Notes under the pieces: model-generated
What the model was told of the DNA's origin: nothing
What the model saw: only the letters and a program-made list of their open reading frames with translations
Database searches by the model: none
Assembly (NCBI RefSeq): GCF_900090045.1
Contig: NC_041787.1
Span: 496,001-560,000, forward strand
Direction: 5' to 3'
Source: Plasmodium malariae
Lineage: Eukaryota; Apicomplexa; Aconoidasida; Haemosporida; Plasmodiidae
Length of the DNA: 64,000 nucleotides
Made by a program: the position numbers and the translations under genes
Shown: positions 58,224 to 64,000 of the stretch, in pieces
Layout: every line of letters starts with the position of its first letter
How positions within the stretch are numbered: the stretch's first letter is position 1

Positions 58224-60811
58224 TGTATTTACCTATAGGACGTGGAGAAAAAAACTCGAATTAAAACAATTAGTAAAAATAAAAACTGCAAATTGATGCA
58301 ACCAATTTTGAACGAACGAAGCGAAGACAATTGTGCAATAGACAAGCGTACGCCATGGTGCACGGAGTAAATGTAGAAACATAAGCAAACAAATATAAAT
58401 ACATACAAATATAAATACATACAAATATAAATACATACATATGTAAAAACAAACATATATAAAAACAAACATATATAAATCCATACATGCACTTATACAT
58501 ATAAATCTATATTTTAATTTTAAATTTAATTACAAGATCGATAATGATCTTTTCGAATGACATGTCGTTTATTAAAGTGTTTTACCTAGTATAACTTGTC
58601 AAATGTTTTGTGGTATATTTTTCCTATTCTCTTCTTGTGCGTTATGTTTTGCTTTTTTTTTTTTTTTACGTCTTTTATTATGTACACGTTCAGCGTTGAG
58701 CCATTACTCGAATATTCGCACAAATTCTTAGAAATTTTTTTTGTTTACTCAAAATATTATATATACGTCCATTAAACACATATATATATATATATACATG
58801 TATGTGTGTGTGGTTAAATTATTACATCTTCTTATTTACCTGCTCTTTACTAGCTTTGAGCAGTGAGACTTCACTTTTTTTTATTTTCAAAAAGTGCGGT
58901 AATAAGATTAATTCCTTAATATGTTTGTGGCAGTTGTTATATTTTCTTTTTTTTATTTTTCCTTTTAACTTATTTTATTCCTTTTTTTTTCCGAATAGAC
59001 CAAATGGCGTGTTATTTTTATGTGATATATTTTTTTTTAACTTGTTAGACTTAACGTTTTATGCAGAAGTATATTTACCTTCACGCATTTTTCACTAAAG
59101 CTGTATGTCGGTGCCTGCAAAAGAGCTTCTACAGGAACAAATGTCTGCACAGATATCTGAACGAGTAAACAACTTAGTAATTTATTTTATTTTTTTGATA
59201 ACTTATCAATTTGTAAATTCTGCACTCGTTATACTTCAAAGAGAAAAAATTAAAATAAAATACACTTCAACTTGTTTAACATAACTTTATGCAGAGGCAT
59301 TCGTCAGCTTTCTTCTATATATGAAAAAAGGCGAATATACTATATATGTATGAATTTATGTACAAATGCATGTATGCATGTAATACTTATGTTACTACAA
59401 AATAGGATGATGAAAAAGAAAATGCTTTAAATTGTTGATTCATTTTGTTGTGTTCAAAAGTTTGCACGTGAAACAGGTAAAAGTAAGTAGCGTATGTAAA
59501 TGTGCGCAAACTTATACTAACACATTAAATACATACATATGTGAGTATATATGCAGGTGTTTACCATAAAAAAAAAAATTTTTTTCCTCATACCTGATAA
59601 GTTTATGTTATATTAACTAATATAGAGAAGAAGTTATTAAGGTATATTTTTTGTGAATAAAGGTAATTCATATTGTAAAAACGAATACAGCTTTCTTATT
59701 TTGTTTAGCTTAACATTAGGTTTATATGCTTAAAAATTTTTTTTTTTTAAAAACTTTGACGTTGATTATTTACAAAGATTTGTTACTTTTATTATTTTTC
59801 ATTTGGTTGGTGCTTTTTCGTATTATTCTCTTTCCTTATTTTCTTTTTCTTTTTTTATTATTTATCCCTTTTTCCCAAATAAAGCAAAAAAAAACAAATT
59901 ATAAGAATCAAATGAATGTTTTATTAAAAATAATATATGTGTATTTATAAGTTTGCCAAAAGTCTTCTTTTCGTTCATATGTTATTTATAAAATTTTTAG
60001 TAAACTTTAAAATTGGGGAGGTATTTAAAAGGAAGATAAAGAACATAAGGAAGAAAACATACGTTTATGCACATATAAAATAAACATCTAAACCCTATAT
60101 ATTACTTATTATATAATATATATTTTTTTTAATTATAATTATGTACAAATGTGTTGTAAATTTATAAAATGAATGAGGGTTATAAGGATAAATGCTCATC
60201 ATTTTGTAAAGTGAAATAAGAGAAAATATAAAAGTGGTATAGTGTAACTATATTAAATCCTTTTTTGTAGATTTTTTAAAATTTTGGATTTAGTAGAAAA
60301 CCAGAAAGGAAAGCAATTAAATGTATTTAAGAGAATATTATATACATTTATATATATAATGTACACTTTTAAGTACACATAGGAATGTATATTCAGAGTA
60401 TCTTAAGTTTTGTGTAACGAAATTACCAAACAGCTTATTCACAAATTTCTCCTGCTTCATATTGTTCATATAACCTTGATGTTATGATTTATTTGTAAGC
60501 CAGTGATGAATAGCTGCATTTTTCAAAACCTTAATAAGCGGTACGGGGAATTCTATAATACCTTATTTTGATATGGTATCATAGTTAAGTAAGCTTCACC
60601 ATATGCTGAAGTTATGTATGGGTATATGTATACGTATACATATATGTATGTATATATAATTATACGTATACGTTTAAGTTTTTCGATTTTCATCTTTTCC
60701 TTTTACCCAGCCTTCAGTTTTCCGTGCTAAAGAAAAATTTGAAAAAAAAGTAGTAATAAGAAAGGTTCTTCCCATTGAAGGTAGCATAAAATATTACACT
60801 GAAATAATATA
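58224..60811. other. 2.59 kb intergenic, divergent promoter region of ABCB and L1
   Basis: No gene is supported. A GC-richer patch at 58290-58380 is followed by an AAATACATACAAATAT-type repeat (about 58397-58480). At 60503-60609 a GTGATGA and a CTGA are spaced like boxes C and D, but pairing of the ends is weak. The rest is TA/poly-T DNA with Phe/Leu-rich short frames. Confidence 0.5.
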
Positions 60812-62391
60812 ATGACTAATAAAAATGGATTAAGGGCAATTATAGAAATTCTTTTCATTATTTATATAACTACATGTAGTTATGTGAGTGAGTCATATAT
60901 AATAAAAGATTCGTATTGTTACCATATAGCTAAGATAATTAACTTAAATTGTAACTATAGAAGAAATCTACTTAAGAACAAACAAATATCATACACAAAG
61001 GTACACAACTTATCTTCACCTACGATTACACCTCCAAATAACGCTAAAAACTATGATACACTTGAAAATGTAAAACTAAAAAAAAAAGATAAAAAAATAT
61101 TAAAAAAGTACAAAGATTTTTTAGATATTTTACCAAAAAAAAGCGTCGAATATGGAATTATGGATGCGATAGAAAAAATAAAAACCTTAGCTGTTCATAA
61201 ATTTGTGGAAAGTATTGATATTTATTTATCTTTTAATCAAAAAAAGTCGAAAATGACAAAAAATGATAATATAAAAACTTTTATAACATTCCCCCACAAT
61301 TTAAAAAAAAAGAGGGAAAAAAAAATTTACGTAGTAACTAATAGAAACCTTTATAAGACAGCAACTGATGCAGGTAAAACTTATATTTGTTTTTATGTTT
61401 AATCTGTTTATGAGAAATGGAGGAAGCATTGGACAAAAAAAAAAGATAAACATATATATATACAAACATACAAATAAGTATATTTACTTATACGTACATA
61501 TACATACATATACTTATACGTACATATACATACATATACTTATACGTACATATACATATACATACACATACATATGAAAAAATTAATTTATTTTTATATA
61601 TATTCCTTTTGACAAGTTTATCCTTTATTTTTTCCTATAAGCATTATTCTTGTGTAATGTGGAAAGTATAGTGTTCGTTCTTTCCTAATGCAAGCATTGT
61701 TGTGTGAGTTGTTGTATATATATAATTATATAATGCGTATATACATACAGAGATAAAACACGTATTATGCACATTTTTTGAGTACACAAGTAAAAATTAA
61801 TAAGATAGATGATATATATAACATAAACCATTTTAAAGAATATTATATTTTTCTTTACCGCACATTTCTGTATTTTTATGCCCTTCATTTTTAAATCCCC
61901 TAATCATTACTTCTTTCTTTTTTCCTATATGCAAAACCGCGTGCGCAGGAGCTGATGTTGTAGGGGAAGATGACTTGGTGAACAAAATAAAGGAGAAGGA
62001 AATAAAATTAAAAAAAAAAAATAATAATTTTTTATTATGCACAAATGATGTAATACATAAACTAACTCGTGTTGGTAAGGAAGTTGGAAGAAAGGGATTG
62101 ATGCCTAATGAAAAATCAGGTACATTAGTTAGTGAATTTTTATTAGCAAAACATATAAAACTTTTTAAATTTGAGAATACATATATATTTAAGCTAAATA
62201 AATTGAATACATTAAATTTAAATGTTGGGGATGTTTATATGTCTAGTGACGAAATAAAAGAAAACATCTGTTATTTGTTTGAATATCTTGATAACCTAGA
62301 ATTTTTTCATTTTAATTCAAAAAATTTGAAAACCATTTATTTAAGTGCTACCATGGGATTCCCATTCAAGATAAAAAAAAATTTCTTGTAA
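60812..62391 (+). CDS. Ribosomal protein L1 (uL1), apicoplast, two exons
   Basis: Exons 60812-61373 and 61949-62391 give 334 aa. The 575-bp intron (GTAAAA...GCGCAG) joins ATDAG to ADVVGEDDLVNKIKE, the classic L1 AGAD-VGxxDL motif. Other L1 marks are ESIDIYLSFN, LPKK-type basic segments, KLTRVGKEVGRKGLMPNEKSGT (the GP-R-GLMPNPKxGT motif) and the C-terminal IYLSATMGFPFKI. L1 binds 23S rRNA in the L1 stalk and helps release tRNA from the E site. The N-terminus (RAIIEILFIIYITTCSYV) is a signal peptide followed by a Lys/Asn-rich, acid-poor stretch of about 70 residues, a bipartite apicoplast leader. The bacterial type of the core favours an organelle over the cytosolic L10a. Mitochondrial location is the alternative. 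Confidence 0.9.
61480..61575. repeat. About 26-bp minisatellite in the L1 intron
   Basis: About three copies of the 26-bp unit CTTATACGTACATATACATA plus CATATA, in the 5' half of the intron. Confidence 0.75.
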
Positions 62392-63764
62392 AATTTACGT
62401 ACCAGTATAAAAAAAAAAAGAAAAAAGAAAAAGGAAAAAGGAAAGAATGAAAGGTTGTTTTTTTCATTTTTCCTGTACACGTTTGTTGTATGTGTATGTA
62501 TATAATACCTTGTTACTTAACTCCTATATAGGATGTTCATGTATGTGTTCGGGGAAAAACTTCCTTTTTACGAAACTATGTTTTTTCATTACACTATTTT
62601 TTTTTTTTTTTTTTTTTGTACGCAAAGTAAACAATAATATACATAATTTGTGGAATCTGCAAAGTTTTTCTTCTAAAATTGGCTTTAAACATTATCGAAA
62701 TTTATTCGTTCTTTATGCACATATTTATATATATGTGTACACATACATATTTACTGTTACATCCATATGAATATAAACCATATGGGCGGACACACACATA
62801 GACATCCATCAGCATTTAAACTTGAGCACTTAGTTATGCAAATATTCACGAATATGAACGTTCGAACATAATGTTCATAAGTAAGGATCTATATTTTATT
62901 TTATTTTTGTTGAGGTAATGGCATATCTATAAAATGTAAAAAAAAAAATAATAAAATAAAAAAAATATCTAATTATTCGATATATAAATAAAGGATTATC
63001 ATCTTATATAAAATATGTAAGAACTTCTTGTTCTTCTACTTCTACTTTTTTTTTTTTAGTTAACACAATAAATGATATTGCTTTCATCAAGTATTTTTTA
63101 TGAGTAACTGAAAAAAAAAAAAAAAAGAAAAAAAACATATACATACATATGTGTACTTATTTATTTTATATTATGATATATAGAATAACTCACAATAGTA
63201 TATCAATTTAGTGCATTTTTTTTTTTTTTAATATGATTAAATGTTTTTCTAAATTGTATAATTTTTGAAATGCAAAATGAGCCTACATACAAATACAGGT
63301 TATTTTATCTTATTTTATTTTTTTTTAAATGTACCATAACATCAGAAGGAATAACAATAATAAAAAAAATTTCAAATTTGCAATGCGCTCACGTGAAGCT
63401 GTAATAACACTCATTTTAAAACATCACCTATTCTTATTTTCTTAAGTAAGCCCATGTTTTATTTATTTAATTTGTAGATAATAAGTTTATATATTGTATA
63501 TGCATATTATGTGAAAAAATGTTCATAAAAAGTATGTAAGTGTACAAGAGCGCGTATAAAGTTGAGATACGTACATATAACACCTCTACCAATATGACCA
63601 CATCATAAGTAGCAGTTGAAAAGGCTTCAGAAGTAAGAAGTACTTGTAATTTTATTTTTTTATTTTTTCTGATGATTTGATTTTTTTTGTTTTTCGGTTT
63701 TTTTATTATTTATAAATATAATTTCTTCTTCTCTAATTTTTATGGGGTTGTATTCTATACTACT
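62392..63764. other. Intergenic between L1 and the right-edge gene
   Basis: 1373 bp of poly-A/T and TA-rich DNA. The 107-codon frame at 62447-62770 is Phe/Tyr-rich and homopolymer-based, so I do not call it. No RNA gene is seen. Confidence 0.5.
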
Positions 63765-64000
63765 ATGAAAAATGCATACAAGAAACAAATCGATGTTACA
63801 TTACATATAAAGCAAATCACAAATATTGTAGAAAATCTTCTGAAAAATAATGCGGAGGATTCATTTTATATAAAGCAGGTAATTTATTATTTTTATTTTA
63901 TTTATTATCTTACGCATTATTCTATTGATGATGATTCAACACAAATTTTGCACAGGAATAGAACAAGGCTATTTTTAAAATTAAATGAACGATTAAAAAT
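63765..64000 (+). CDS. Unrecognised protein, N-terminal 78 codons, runs off the right edge
   Basis: From ATG 63765 the frame is open to the window end with no stop. The start MKNAYKKQIDVTLHIKQITN and the following ENLLKNNAEDSFYIKQ look like ordinary coding sequence: mixed, amphipathic, helical. Next comes an aromatic patch (YYFYFIYY) and then DDDSTQILHRNRTRLFLKLN. A GT at 63879 and an AG near 63955 could mark an intron, but removing that segment puts a TAG in the continuing frame, so I keep it as one exon. I do not recognise the family. Helical adaptor or tethering proteins look similar, but this is too short to say. Confidence 0.5.
   Translation, partial: MKNAYKKQIDVTLHIKQITNIVENLLKNNAEDSFYIKQVIYYFYFIYYLTHYSIDDDSTQILHRNRTRLFLKLNERLK

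Noticed and set aside
63879..63954. Possible intron in the right-edge gene (GT at 63879, AG near 63954)
   Set aside because: Splicing puts a TAG directly in frame, while the unspliced frame stays open to the window end.
1..64000. tRNA genes, rRNA, CRISPR arrays, transposons and subtelomeric gene families
   Set aside because: I looked for TTCGA-type T-loops, spacer-repeat arrays, terminal repeats and multigene-family motifs and found none that hold up.

Overview
The window is nuclear DNA of a malaria parasite (Plasmodium). It is very AT-rich, its proteins are interrupted by Asn/Ser/Lys/Asp low-complexity tracts, its introns are short GT..AG introns with T-rich acceptors, and its long intergenic stretches are full of poly-A/T and TA repeats. 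Gene content and strand order match what I remember of a stretch of P. falciparum chromosome 12 around the Krox1, PDE-alpha, porphobilinogen deaminase and ABCB7 genes (old names PFL0465c, PFL0475w, PFL0480w, PFL0495c). That is from memory and was not searched. The intergenic DNA looks less AT-extreme than P. falciparum, so another Plasmodium species is likely. I cannot name the species.

Layout. Left edge: the 5' part of a Rad17/RFC-like AAA+ gene (-), divergent from TIM10 (+), then a TCAIM/DUF4460-like mitochondrial protein (+, two exons). Next come a multi-membrane RING-finger protein (-), an 8.07 kb gene-free gap with a 14-bp minisatellite, and a large PTC7-type PP2C phosphatase (+). The middle holds PYM (-, two exons), a C-terminal C2H2-like zinc-finger protein (-), LSM7 (+, four exons) and the Krox1-like multi-C2H2 gene (-). 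A 4.0 kb gap follows, then CIA1/CIAO1 (+), cyclic-nucleotide phosphodiesterase PDE-alpha (+, three exons) and hydroxymethylbilane synthase (+). The right part has a small five-exon two-TM protein (+), ATP11 (-), an ABCB half-transporter (-), ribosomal protein L1 of the apicoplast (+, two exons) and the first codons of an unrecognised gene (+) running off the right edge.

How genes relate. This is ordinary eukaryotic housekeeping order, not an operon or island. Many products are organellar: TIM10, TCAIM-like, ATP11 and possibly the ABCB protein in mitochondria, and HMBS and L1 in the apicoplast. CIA1 serves Fe-S assembly, PYM and LSM7 serve mRNA metabolism, and Rad17-like, PP2C, PDE and Krox1 serve checkpoint, signalling and regulation. 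I rebuilt splice structures by hand for TCAIM-like, PYM, LSM7, PDE, the 205-aa protein and L1; all join in frame at GT..AG sites.

Main points for a second look: (1) the Krox1 gene is split by a frame break lying exactly in a 22-base homopolymer, hiding about 370 N-terminal residues; (2) Krox1 carries a duplicated three-finger module with one decayed finger and a higher-order 72-bp repeat; (3) the perfect palindrome TGCATGCA lies 85-170 bp upstream of the ATG of three plus-strand genes; (4) the 8 kb gap before the PP2C gene. I found no tRNA, rRNA, CRISPR or mobile element, and no clearly new multi-gene system.
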